From Candidatus Doudnabacteria bacterium RIFCSPHIGHO2_02_FULL_42_25 (GTDB lineage Bacteria > Patescibacteria > Doudnabacteria > UBA920 > O2-02-FULL-48-8), in assembly GCA_001777665.1 (NCBI GenBank), contig MFEQ01000008.1, forward strand, positions 1 to 50,144: a stretch of DNA of 50,144 nt, given 5' to 3'. Each line of letters begins with the position of its first letter. Position 1 is the stretch's first letter. Made by a program: the position numbers and the translations under genes. Positions 1-7,491 of this stretch are shown piece by piece. Under the pieces are notes generated by a model. It saw only the letters and a program-made list of their open reading frames with translations. It did not search any database and was not told the origin of the DNA.

Positions 1-1361
1 TTTACTATGCCATCATTATTTAGGTCTGATCGGGAATTAGATGTAAACCAATCAGAGTTGAGGATAGAGTAATCTATGGAGTTAACGATGCGATCAAGGT
101 TGATATCTCCTGGAACCGGCGTTCCGGTAGGTGGTGGGGGTGGTGGAGTTGGCGTAGGCGCTGGAGGTGGAGGTGGGGGTGGTGGAGGATTCGCACCATT
201 TGGAGCAGAAAAAACCAGAATTGCTACATCTACTTTGTAGTAAGAATAGTGAGCATTGGTTAGAGCGAGATAAATCCGGCCTTGAGCGTCGATTTCTTGG
301 CCACCGATTTGTTGATTTCCAGCAGGATTATCAGGCTGAACAGAAAAACGAGTATAATCTAGAAATTGATAGGTACTGGGATCATAACGATAAGTATAAA
401 TATCATTTCCTGTCCATGAAAATCCTAGACATTGGCATGCATAGTCTAATTCATTTAGACCCAAAGTTGGCCAATAGACAATACCTTCTGGTAATGATAA
501 TCCACCTCCATTAATAGTGTCTACTCCCCATCGGCCTTCCATAACTCCATTGATAAGGCGCGGTTGCCAGGCGACCCAAGAATCAACTCCGGTTCGAATT
601 TGATAATTAGGATCAATAGGATTCATACCACCAACCGGCCAATAGTTGGCTGGTCTGGGAGCCCTCCTATCCCAGTACTCAAGGTTTGGGCCTGGGTCTG
701 CTAGAAATCCATAGCTAATCCGAGCTGTTCCATCAAGGGTGGCCAAGGATGGTCCATGCGTTGAACCCTGTCCTGAAGTGTACCCTGCCCCACCAAGAAG
801 AGGATCAAGTCCTGGACCTCGTTTAACAAATCCAGTAAATCCTTGCATGGCTAAATTCGGAAAGGTCATAGTTTCACCATCCTCTGCGTAAATTGTTAAC
901 GATGCACCAGCCGATGCCTGGGCATAGAATACTCGAGGAGAAATCCAAAGCTTATTCCGCCAAAAAATAAGACCATGGGGATAAGCTTGTTCGCCATTAA
1001 TAGTTGGCCACCATTGAGGGATACTGCGGACGGGTTGTAGCAGTGGCCAATCGGTAAAATTAGTACCTCCTGATCCTGTCCCCATTGGGGGTAAATCATA
1101 TTCCAAAATATCATTATTGTAGGGGTGCCCAACCATCCAAAGTTTATTACGAGTGAAGTCGATCGCAATCCCGCCACGCGCAAATTCTTGACCCAAACGC
1201 CAGCCGCCAAGTAGCGTGCGTCCATTTAATATTGTGGGAGTTTGAGCACTTGCAGCATTATAAGTAACTTTTATTCTGCTGCGCTCTGCACCAACAATAA
1301 TGAGTGCTGTTGCAGCTACAACAATAGCCCCTACTATATATGACCGATTTTTAGGATTCAT
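1..1361 (-). CDS. Secreted propeller-like protein with C-terminal dockerin-like domain (3' end outside window)
   Basis: An open frame runs from an ATG at 1361 to the window edge with no stop (453 codons visible). Residues 8-25 form a hydrophobic signal or anchor segment. The middle has repeated blocks of the type 'NKLWMVGHP', 'NKLWISPRV' and 'GRIYLAL', which suggests a beta-propeller-like fold (inference). Near residues 391-415 is a linker made almost only of Pro, Thr and Ala. It is followed by GDINLDRIVNSIDYSIL and SDLNNDGIV, the paired calcium-loop pattern of type I dockerins. The protein is probably exported and may bind a cohesin-like partner or calcium; no cohesin is visible here. No Shine-Dalgarno site precedes the ATG, and the hairpin terminator of the upstream gene ends only about 10 nt before it, so the start or the promoter arrangement is unusual. 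Substrate unknown. Confidence 0.75.
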   Translation of the reverse strand, partial: MNPKNRSYIVGAIVVAATALIIVGAERSRIKVTYNAASAQTPTILNGRTLLGGWRLGQEFARGGIAIDFTRNKLWMVGHPYNNDILEYDLPPMGTGSGGTNFTDWPLLQPVRSIPQWWPTINGEQAYPHGLIFWRNKLWISPRVFYAQASAGASLTIYAEDGETMTFPNLAMQGFTGFVKRGPGLDPLLGGAGYTSGQGSTHGPSLATLDGTARISYGFLADPGPNLEYWDRRAPRPANYWPVGGMNPIDPNYQIRTGVDSWVAWQPRLINGVMEGRWGVDTINGGGLSLPEGIVYWPTLGLNELDYACQCLGFSWTGNDIYTYRYDPSTYQFLDYTRFSVQPDNPAGNQQIGGQEIDAQGRIYLALTNAHYSYYKVDVAILVFSAPNGANPPPPPPPPPAPTPTPPPPPPTGTPVPGDINLDRIVNSIDYSILNSDWFTSNSRSDLNNDGIV

Positions 1362-1370
1362 TTGGGTTTC

Positions 1371-1403
1371 AAAAAATATAGCTAGATTTCTCTAGCTATA
1401 TTT
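1371..1403 (-). terminator. Intrinsic terminator after cupredoxin gene
   Basis: On the minus strand AAATATAGCTAG pairs with CTAGCTATATTT around a 6-nt loop and is followed by a T run. It lies about 30 nt past the stop of the cupredoxin lipoprotein gene and just before the ATG of the next gene. Confidence 0.75.
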
Positions 1404-1430
1404 CAACACAATTTATACTTTTTTACAACT

Positions 1431-2198
1431 TTATTCAGTAACTACAATTGTACCGAATTGAGTTGGGTTTAGATGATCGTGGTATTTCCAGGTTCCGACT
1501 TTGGTGAAAGTAAACTCCCAAGTTCCACCAGCGGCAATCGCTTGTAATGGATCCAATTCTAGATAATCAGTGTGGGTTGGGTGAGGAGCTGATGCTGGCC
1601 AGTGAGTTTTGGTGTCACTGTTTTTGAAAGTCACTTTTGTTCCTTTCTTGACTGTCAGACTTGCTGGAGAGAACCCGTTTGAATTGATGGTGACTTGTTT
1701 GGCAGTATTACTGTCTGAAGTTGATGGCGTGATTGCTCCTTCTGGAGTTGCTGGAACATCACCACAAGCGTAATAGACCGATGCTTCAGCCGCTGATTTA
1801 TGAATATTTACGGCTAATGGCAACGAAGCAATTATTTCATCGAGTGTCGTATCAATCAAAGTTACTGATTTACCATTCACTACATTATTCAGAGCATATT
1901 TAACATCACCGAGTGAAGTACAACTACCCAAATGTATATGGGCTGGCTGTTGGACATCCTTGGTTGAGCTACTGACATTGATTTCAACTTTGACCTTGTC
2001 CCCTTCCATTTTCAACCGGGCAACACCATTTTGTTTGGAATTATTTTGGGCTTTCAACTGGACCACAAATGTTCGGTTGTCGTTACTCGGACTGGTTAGT
2101 TGTTTTTCTTGGCTGGTAGTATTGTTATTCGCTGGCTGTTGATTACAAGCAGCCGCTATAAAAACCAACCCCAAACTTAGAACGAAAAACTTACGCAT
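1431..2198 (-). CDS. Lipoprotein with C-terminal cupredoxin-like domain
   Basis: 255 residues. The signal peptide ends in a lipobox (FIAAAC, Cys18), so this is probably a surface lipoprotein. Residues ~43-150 form a beta-rich domain with PAHIHLGSC and YYACGD, resembling CHRD or Cu/Zn-SOD-like folds (weak). Residues ~165-255 look like a plastocyanin/cupredoxin domain: VTINSNGFSPASLTVKKGTK, then THWPASAPHPTH, and at the end YHDHLNPTQFGTIVV. In classical type-1 copper proteins the last motif carries Cys, His and Met. Here the Cys and Met are absent and the site is His-rich, so classical blue-copper redox chemistry is unlikely; another metal mode is possible. The start at 2198 has a good AAAGGAG site, which overlaps the stop of gdhA three bases upstream, so the two genes form an operon. 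Confidence 0.8.
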   Translation of the reverse strand: MRKFFVLSLGLVFIAAACNQQPANNNTTSQEKQLTSPSNDNRTFVVQLKAQNNSKQNGVARLKMEGDKVKVEINVSSSTKDVQQPAHIHLGSCTSLGDVKYALNNVVNGKSVTLIDTTLDEIIASLPLAVNIHKSAAEASVYYACGDVPATPEGAITPSTSDSNTAKQVTINSNGFSPASLTVKKGTKVTFKNSDTKTHWPASAPHPTHTDYLELDPLQAIAAGGTWEFTFTKVGTWKYHDHLNPTQFGTIVVTE

Positions 2199-2201
2199 AA
2201 T

Positions 2202-3443
2202 TTATACTCCTTTATTTTTAATTGTATTAATAATTCGTTCTGCACCTAAAATGTATGCTGCGTTACGAAAGGAAGTCTGATACTTTTGTTGCACAGCAAA
2301 AACATCATTAAATGCTTGAACCATTAAAGTATGGAGTTTAGATAAAACTTCGTCAACTGGCCATTTTTCCTGATGCATATTCTGGTACCACTCATAGTAA
2401 CTGGTCGCGACACCTCCACTATTCGCTAAAATATCAGGGATGATGATTTTCTTCTTTTGGTTGAAAATTTCATCGGCTTCTGGAGTCGTAGGTCCGTTTG
2501 CCATCTCAAAAATCATTTGAGCTTTAATCCGGTTGGCATTTTCCGCTGTTAAAACATTTTCCAAAGCAGCAGGCACCAAAATATCGACATCTAGCTCTAA
2601 AAGCTCCTCGTTCGTAATATTTCTAGTTCCAGCCAAATCTTTCAATGAACCTGTGGCTTTTTTATGTTGAGCTGCCTGTTCTAAATCAATCCCCTGGTCG
2701 TTAAAAACTCCGCCTTTACTATCAGACAAAGCAACAATTCTCCATCCTAATTCATGTACTGATTTGGCTAAAAATGTCCCGACATTACCAAAACCTTGGA
2801 TCGCAATAGTTTTTTTGATCGGTTGAATTAAATTTTTCGAAAGGACTTCGCGTAAAATTACCCCACCACCATACCCTGTCGCTTCTTCTCGGCCTTCGCT
2901 ACCGCCTTGGTCCAAAGATTTACCAGTGGAAGCGGCGAACTGTTTTTTTCCTGATAGTTTACTATATTCATCCATGATCCAATCCATAACTTGGCTCCCA
3001 GCTCCGACATCCGGACCTGGGGAATCCACTTCAGGACCGATAAGATGAAAGATTTTTTGAACATAACCCCGAGTGATCCGCTCCAGCTCGGCTGGACTGA
3101 CTTTTTTCGGATCAAAAATAATCCCGCCTTTACCACCTCCAAATGGAATATTTACCACCGCATTTTTGAAAGACATCCAGAAACTTAGGGCTCGGATCTC
3201 ATCCAGATTCACTTCTTCAAAAAAACGAGTGCCCCCCTTGTATGGCCCCCGGGCATTGTTGTGCTGACTACGAAAACCCGTAAAGATCTTTTGCTCTCCG
3301 TTATCCATGACCACAGGAATACTGACTTCCACATAGCGATCCGGGACTTTTAATCGTTCGATGTACTTTGGATCAAAGTCAGCAATTTTCGCAGCTTGAT
3401 CTAATTGTTTTTTTGCAGTTTCAAACGGATTTACTCTATGCAT
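2202..3443 (-). CDS. gdhA: Glu/Leu/Phe/Val dehydrogenase (glutamate dehydrogenase type)
   Basis: 413 residues, full family length. It catalyses reversible oxidative deamination of glutamate to 2-oxoglutarate with NAD(P). The substrate and catalytic region is clear: GPYKGGTRF (Lys69), NAVVNIPFGGGKGG (catalytic-type Lys105) and PGPDVG. The C-terminal Rossmann domain has AIQGFGNVGTFLA near residues 213-226 and ANSGGVATSYYEW near the end. The start is ATG at 3443, with no strong ribosome site. It is the first gene of a two-gene unit with the cupredoxin lipoprotein. A TTCGTA-type palindrome lies directly upstream. The coenzyme choice (NAD or NADP) cannot be decided by eye. Confidence 0.95.
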   Translation of the reverse strand: MHRVNPFETAKKQLDQAAKIADFDPKYIERLKVPDRYVEVSIPVVMDNGEQKIFTGFRSQHNNARGPYKGGTRFFEEVNLDEIRALSFWMSFKNAVVNIPFGGGKGGIIFDPKKVSPAELERITRGYVQKIFHLIGPEVDSPGPDVGAGSQVMDWIMDEYSKLSGKKQFAASTGKSLDQGGSEGREEATGYGGGVILREVLSKNLIQPIKKTIAIQGFGNVGTFLAKSVHELGWRIVALSDSKGGVFNDQGIDLEQAAQHKKATGSLKDLAGTRNITNEELLELDVDILVPAALENVLTAENANRIKAQMIFEMANGPTTPEADEIFNQKKKIIIPDILANSGGVATSYYEWYQNMHQEKWPVDEVLSKLHTLMVQAFNDVFAVQQKYQTSFRNAAYILGAERIINTIKNKGV

Positions 3444-3459
3444 AATTCTTTAAGGTTAT

Positions 3460-3540
3460 CTACGAAATTACGAATTTTTACGAAAGTACGAACTAGAACT
3501 AACCCTTTCGTATTTTCGTAATTCTTTCGTACTTTCGTAG
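3460..3540. repeat. TTCGTA-type intergenic palindrome, copy 1
   Basis: The left arm begins CTACGAAATTACGAA and the right arm ends TTCGTACTTTCGTAG; the arms of ~35 nt are near-complementary around a short spacer. TACGAA/TTCGTA recurs about every 10 nt. Related copies lie at 22941-23016 and 28735-28814. Confidence 0.8.
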
Positions 3541-3544
3541 ACGG

Positions 3545-4057
3545 TTACATCACTACTTCCGGCCCTTTATTATGGTAGGCTTCTATAAATTCTAGTATTG
3601 CTCGTTCATCAAAACTATCCAAATTCAGTAAATGCATCCAAGCCGCGAGAGAAATCGGCGCATCGTTCGCTTCCCTAGGGGCGACTATAATTAATTTGTA
3701 GCGATTAGCAAAATCTTTTAGTTTAAGCACGGTTTCAGCATCCACTCGATCTGGTTTGTAGGAAATCCAAATGCCGCCATGTTCCAAGTTGTGAATATAT
3801 TTCTGATCAGTCAGTGCGGCGTCATATGTTCCCCAATCAGCTGGAGCTGGATCGTGACATCCTGAAGTCGGTGGATTGGAATTATAGGGAGGATCGCCTG
3901 GAGTACAACTCGGCATATGACCTTGACCCTGATATTCCAACTCCTGACCAGGCATATTTGCTTCCTGTTTTTCTGAACTTTTAAATAACCAAAAACCGAG
4001 TGCGACTGCCACAGCGATAACCAATATATATATAAAGATTAATCGAAATCTTTGCAT
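3545..4057 (-). CDS. DUF3105 family membrane-anchored protein
   Basis: 170 residues. One N-terminal membrane helix (about residues 6-25) is followed by an outside domain. It has the DUF3105 hallmarks: PPYNSNPPTSGCHDPAPADWG, then YIHNLEHGGIWISY, then IIVAPRE and ISLAAWMHLL. The conserved His residues (HNLEHGG) and paired Cys (PSC, SGC) suggest a metal or disulfide site, but the family has no established function. It is transcribed alone from an extended -10 promoter at 4082-4090. Start ATG at 4057. Confidence 0.85.
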   Translation of the reverse strand: MQRFRLIFIYILVIAVAVALGFWLFKSSEKQEANMPGQELEYQGQGHMPSCTPGDPPYNSNPPTSGCHDPAPADWGTYDAALTDQKYIHNLEHGGIWISYKPDRVDAETVLKLKDFANRYKLIIVAPREANDAPISLAAWMHLLNLDSFDERAILEFIEAYHNKGPEVVM

Positions 4058-4081
4058 ATTTAAAAAATTAATAGCTTAAGG

Positions 4082-4090
4082 ATTATACCA
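4082..4090 (-). promoter_or_regulatory. Extended -10 promoter of DUF3105 gene
   Basis: The minus strand reads TGGTATAAT, a perfect extended -10, 24 nt before the ATG at 4057. No good -35 box is visible. Confidence 0.6.
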
Positions 4091-4128
4091 CAAATTCGTT
4101 GAACGGTGGCGCTGCCGAATAACGCATT

Positions 4129-5046
4129 TCATCCATGATCCATCCCGAGGTACTTCTCCGCATCCAATGCGGCCATGCAGCCCATACCAGCTGCGGTGAC
4201 ACCCTGGCGATAGCGATGATCTCTGACATCGCCGGCGACAAAGACACCTTCAACCGAGGTCAGGGTTTGATCTTTTGGGACGATATATCCTTTTACATCC
4301 AATTCTATCTGACCTTTGAAAATATCAGTATTCGGTTTATGCCCGATAGCAATAAACGCCCCTTCGATCACCCGGTCTTCTGAAGTCCCCGTCACGACAT
4401 CTTTGACTTTCACCCCGGTTAGTTTTTGGTCGCCCAAAAACTCTTCGATGACTTTATTGGTTTCAACTGAAATTTTCGGGTTGGCTTTCACCCGGTCTAA
4501 CATAATTTTGGAAGCTCGAAAATTCTCACTGCGATTGAGGATAGTCACCTTTTTCGCAAACTTCGTGAGGTAAGAGGCTTCTTCCATTGCTGCATCACCG
4601 CCCCCCACCACGATTATGTCTTTCTCTTTAAAGAAAAAGCCATCGCAAGTCGCGCAAGCCGAGATCCCTTTGCCCCGAAATTTTTCTTCCGAAGGCAACC
4701 CTAGCCACATGGAAGAAGCACCGGTGGCAATGATGACTGAAGCCGCTTCGTATTCTTTATCCGATGTCCAAAGCTTAAAAGGCTTCTGGCTGAAGTCTAC
4801 TTTGGAAACATCATCATAAACTATTTCTGCCCCAAAGCGCTCGGCTTGTTCAATCATTTTCTGCATCAGTTCTGGTCCCTGTATTCCCTCTGGAAATCCG
4901 GGATAATTTTCGACTTCTGTAGTGATCATGAGTTGCCCACCATAAGTTAAACCAGCCAAAACTAGCGGCTTGAGGTTAGCTCTAGCTGCGTACAGGGCTG
5001 CAGTAAGTCCGGCAGGACCAGAGCCAATGATTATTAGTTTATGCAT
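4129..5046 (-). CDS. trxB: Thioredoxin reductase (NAD(P)H, FAD)
   Basis: 305 residues, normal length for low-Mr thioredoxin reductase. FAD motif IIGSGPAGLTAALYAARA at the N-terminus, redox-active CATC (Cys131, Cys134), second nucleotide motif VVGGGDAAMEEASYL (about 146-160), and the C-terminal FAD motif FVAGDVRDHRYRQGVTAAG. The usual NADPH-2'-phosphate motif HRRxxFRA reads NRSENFRA here, so the pyridine-nucleotide preference may differ from E. coli TrxB (inference). It transfers electrons to thioredoxin in the cytosol. It is the third gene of a likely folD - paralogue - trxB unit, 78 nt after its paralogue with a GC-rich hairpin in the gap. Confidence 0.93.
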   Translation of the reverse strand: MHKLIIIGSGPAGLTAALYAARANLKPLVLAGLTYGGQLMITTEVENYPGFPEGIQGPELMQKMIEQAERFGAEIVYDDVSKVDFSQKPFKLWTSDKEYEAASVIIATGASSMWLGLPSEEKFRGKGISACATCDGFFFKEKDIIVVGGGDAAMEEASYLTKFAKKVTILNRSENFRASKIMLDRVKANPKISVETNKVIEEFLGDQKLTGVKVKDVVTGTSEDRVIEGAFIAIGHKPNTDIFKGQIELDVKGYIVPKDQTLTSVEGVFVAGDVRDHRYRQGVTAAGMGCMAALDAEKYLGMDHG

Positions 5047-5066
5047 AAAGTTTAGAGTTATTCGTC

Positions 5067-5118
5067 GGCGCTGCGCGTATCGTCTGACGTTTACCGATAC
5101 GCGTGGCGCTGCCGTATA
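5067..5118. repeat. GC-rich hairpin / repeat between trxB paralogues
   Basis: CGCGTATCG pairs with CGATACGCG (loop about 12 nt), flanked by GGCGCTGC units. A related stretch, GGTGGCGCTGCCG, occurs at 4105-4117 after trxB, so this is probably a small repeat family. It could slow or end transcription between the two genes. Confidence 0.55.
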
Positions 5119-5124
5119 CCGTTA

Positions 5125-6081
5125 TTACTTGAGTCTCTTAATCTGATTCCAATCCGATGTCAGTCCGATACCACCCTGACGTCGCATCAGCCAGTCGTAG
5201 CAGGCCAGCGCTGCGGTAGCGGCATTACCAGCTGAAATCACAGCTTGTTTATACGAACTGTTGATCGCGTCGCCGCAGGCAAAAATCCCGGAATAGGAAG
5301 TGGCTTGATCAGCATTAACGATTATTTGCTCCTGCTCATCTAACTTTACTATATTTTGCAAAAAATTGGAATCAACCACATAACCAAGTTCGACGAGCAA
5401 GCCGTCAACATCCAATTCCATTTGGTGCCCAGACTTCAAATCCAATATTTGCATTTTTTCTAACTTCCCCTCTCCTATCAATTGCTGGATTTGAACGAAC
5501 GGCAATAGTTTCACATTCTTTTTTCTAAATAACGCTTTATTCAGAGCTGGATGGCAAATCAGCCGATCAGTTTTCGATAAAATAAAAACTTGTTTGGCAA
5601 ACGGTGCACAAATCAAACCAGCTTCAGCCGCGATATCGCCAATTCCGGCAACTGCCACCACTTTATTTTTGAACAATGGCCCATCACAGGTCGCGCAATA
5701 CGTTACACCCTTGCCTTTCAACTCTGCTTCGCCTGGCACTCCCAAATCTTTCGGGGTTTTGCCATAAGCTAAAATCAAACTTTGAGCTTTATATTGCTTG
5801 TCGAATGCCGTGACGATAAATTCATCCGCCACAGCTTTGACTTTTGAAACTTCCGCAATTAGAAACTCGGCTCCGAAATTTTCCGCCTGCTGGCGAATAC
5901 TGGAAACCAGTTCAAACCCACCAACTTCCTGCAGTCCCGGATAATTTTCAATGGCATCAGTGTAGTTGGCTTGCCCTGCAATATCTTTGCCAATGATCAG
6001 AGTTTTTAACCCACGACGGGACGTAAAAATACCTGCTGTAAATGCAGCTACCCCACCACCAATAATAATTACATCATACAT
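5125..6081 (-). CDS. Thioredoxin reductase-like flavoprotein with altered NADPH site
   Basis: 318 residues. N-terminal FAD motif IIGGGVAAFTAGIFTSRRG, redox pair CATC (Cys129, Cys132) and C-terminal FACGDAINSSYKQAVISAGNA mark a TrxB-family fold. The second dinucleotide motif, normally GGGDSA with HRR downstream, is AGIGDIAAEA and SKTDRL here, so normal NADPH binding is doubtful. That pattern recalls thioredoxin-reductase-like enzymes fed by other donors (the ferredoxin-dependent FFTR and the DTR group), but this is inference. It starts 4 nt after the folD stop and is cotranscribed with folD and probably trxB. Confidence 0.85.
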   Translation of the reverse strand: MYDVIIIGGGVAAFTAGIFTSRRGLKTLIIGKDIAGQANYTDAIENYPGLQEVGGFELVSSIRQQAENFGAEFLIAEVSKVKAVADEFIVTAFDKQYKAQSLILAYGKTPKDLGVPGEAELKGKGVTYCATCDGPLFKNKVVAVAGIGDIAAEAGLICAPFAKQVFILSKTDRLICHPALNKALFRKKNVKLLPFVQIQQLIGEGKLEKMQILDLKSGHQMELDVDGLLVELGYVVDSNFLQNIVKLDEQEQIIVNADQATSYSGIFACGDAINSSYKQAVISAGNAATAALACYDWLMRRQGGIGLTSDWNQIKRLK

Positions 6082-6085
6082 AAAT

Positions 6086-6892
6086 TTACTCTAGGTCCTT
6101 GGCCACTTCTAAGACATTTTGCAGCAGCATCGCAACCGTAATCGGTCCCACTCCACCAGGTACAGGTGCTAGTATTTCCACCTTACTCTCCACTGACTCG
6201 ACATCGACATCACCAACTATTGATCCTGCTGATTCTGAAGTCCCACAGTCAATCAAAATCACTCCTACTTTAAGCATGTTCCCTTTAATCAGTTTCGGAG
6301 AACCGGTGGCGGAGATAATAATATCAGCGCCTATCGTTAACTCACTAAGATTTGTCGTCGTGACATCTGCTGTGATCACATTTAATCCTCGTTCTTTCAA
6401 AAGATTGGTTACAGGCAACCCGACTAATTCACCCTGCCCGATCACCAAAATCTTTTTCGTGGTTAGATCAATCAGGAGTTGATCCAAAATGGCAGCGACA
6501 GCTGCTGCGGTTGGCGATTTCAACCTCGTTTTCACATTCTTCAAACAGTCAACATCGACTCTCGAATCGATGGTATTTAAAATTGCTGTTTTGTCCAAAT
6601 TCGGAGGTAAAGGAAATTGGATAATCAAACCAGACAGAAACGGATCCCGCTGAATCTTCCGAATCTCCTCAATCACGGCTTCTGTGGTAGCAGTAACTGG
6701 TAACTGAATTAACCGAGGCTTATATCCCACTTCGTCGGCTCGGCGCAGTTTAATTTTGACAAACGCAGTGGCGACTGGATCATCCCCAATCAAAATATCA
6801 CAAAACAAGGGTTGAAACAGTAATTTTCGAACCTCGGATTGGAGCTTTGTCAGCATTTCTTGGGCCATTTCCTGGCCATTTATAGTTCTCAT
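6086..6892 (-). CDS. folD: Methylenetetrahydrofolate dehydrogenase / cyclohydrolase
   Basis: 268 residues. It interconverts 5,10-methylene-THF and 10-formyl-THF in cytosolic one-carbon metabolism. Catalytic region ATAFVKIKLRRADEVG: Lys48 matches the essential Lys, but the usual Tyr four residues before it is Phe44. IIQFPLPP is conserved and the DVDG segment reads RVDVDCL. The Rossmann motif is VIGQGELVGLPVTNLL and the C-terminus VPGGVGPITVAMLLQN. First gene of the folD - TrxR-like - trxB unit. The ATG at 6892 lies 9 nt after an extended -10 box, so the mRNA should have almost no leader. The Tyr-to-Phe and DG-to-DC changes may lower cyclohydrolase activity (inference). Confidence 0.93.
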   Translation of the reverse strand: MRTINGQEMAQEMLTKLQSEVRKLLFQPLFCDILIGDDPVATAFVKIKLRRADEVGYKPRLIQLPVTATTEAVIEEIRKIQRDPFLSGLIIQFPLPPNLDKTAILNTIDSRVDVDCLKNVKTRLKSPTAAAVAAILDQLLIDLTTKKILVIGQGELVGLPVTNLLKERGLNVITADVTTTNLSELTIGADIIISATGSPKLIKGNMLKVGVILIDCGTSESAGSIVGDVDVESVESKVEILAPVPGGVGPITVAMLLQNVLEVAKDLE

Positions 6893-6901
6893 TGCTTAGA
6901 T

Positions 6902-6910
6902 ATTCTACCA
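6902..6910 (-). promoter_or_regulatory. Extended -10 promoter of folD
   Basis: The minus strand reads TGGTAGAAT. The hexamer ends 9 nt before the folD ATG, giving a predicted leader of about 3 nt. It lies back to back with the sigma-factor promoter at 6915-6923. Confidence 0.55.
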
Positions 6911-6914
6911 CAAA

Positions 6915-6923
6915 TGCTATAAT
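6915..6923 (+). promoter_or_regulatory. Extended -10 promoter of the ECF sigma gene
   Basis: TGCTATAAT, a perfect extended -10. The expected transcript starts near 6930, which rules out the longer in-frame start at 6892 and favours the ATG at 6958. Confidence 0.6.
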
Positions 6924-6957
6924 GGGTTGTAACGAATTACATCAGAATTCGATAAAT

Positions 6958-7491
6958 ATGATAGAAGAAATCGATGTTCAAAATCTAGTGCGACGAGCCC
7001 AAGACGGAGAGCAGGAAGCTTTCGGTCTGATTTATGATAATTACGCGCAACCGATTTACAACTTCCTGATGAGTAAGGTTCGTCACCGCGAAGTTTGTGA
7101 AGATTTAGTCCATACTGTATTTCTTAAGGCTTGGATGAACCTGAAATCCTATCAGCCGCGTCCGAGTGCTAAATTTTCAACCTGGCTTTACCAAATCGCC
7201 AACTACACCCTTATCGATCATTGGCGAACCAAAAAGCCGACAGTCGAACTCGACGATGTTGAAAATTTGGCGGCTTTCGCCGTTGACCCAGCACATTACG
7301 AAGAATATTCTTATTTATGGCAAGCCATAAGACAGTTGCCTCTGAATTACCAAACGGTTTTGGATTTGCGGTTCAAACAAGATTTATCCGTGGAAGAAAC
7401 CGCCCATATTATGCGCAAAACCTCGGTCGGGATAAGGGTTCTGCAACACCGGGCCCTGAAAGCTTTAAAAAATAAATTAGTAGAGTCATGA
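6958..7491 (+). CDS. ECF-type RNA polymerase sigma factor
   Basis: 177 residues. Region 2 spans about 15-90, with EAFGLIYDNYAQPIYNFL, the -10-binding segment DLVHTVFLKAW and FSTWLYQIANYTLIDHWR. Region 4 spans about 115-172, with AIRQLPLNYQTVLDLRF and LSVEETAHIMRKTSVGIRVL, a helix-turn-helix. No region 1 or 3, as is typical of ECF sigmas. An in-frame start at 6892 exists but lies upstream of the promoter, so 6958 is chosen. Its stop overlaps the ATG of the next gene (ATGA), a membrane protein of the DUF5667 type that probably acts as its anti-sigma partner. Likely a membrane-stress or surface-signal response; the regulon is not visible here. Confidence 0.88.
   Translation: MIEEIDVQNLVRRAQDGEQEAFGLIYDNYAQPIYNFLMSKVRHREVCEDLVHTVFLKAWMNLKSYQPRPSAKFSTWLYQIANYTLIDHWRTKKPTVELDDVENLAAFAVDPAHYEEYSYLWQAIRQLPLNYQTVLDLRFKQDLSVEETAHIMRKTSVGIRVLQHRALKALKNKLVES

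Noticed and set aside
896..1225. Open frame of 109 codons on the minus strand
   Set aside because: It is in a different frame from the longer open frame 1361 to 1, which has a signal segment, linker and dockerin pattern and no stop.
5067..5118. GC-rich hairpin in the trxB gap as a riboswitch
   Set aside because: A single simple hairpin with related repeat units nearby; no aptamer-like conserved core or competing fold.
6892..6957. Longer N-terminus of the sigma factor from 6892
   Set aside because: It would start upstream of the TGCTATAAT promoter and overlap the folD start; the extra residues do not resemble sigma N-termini.
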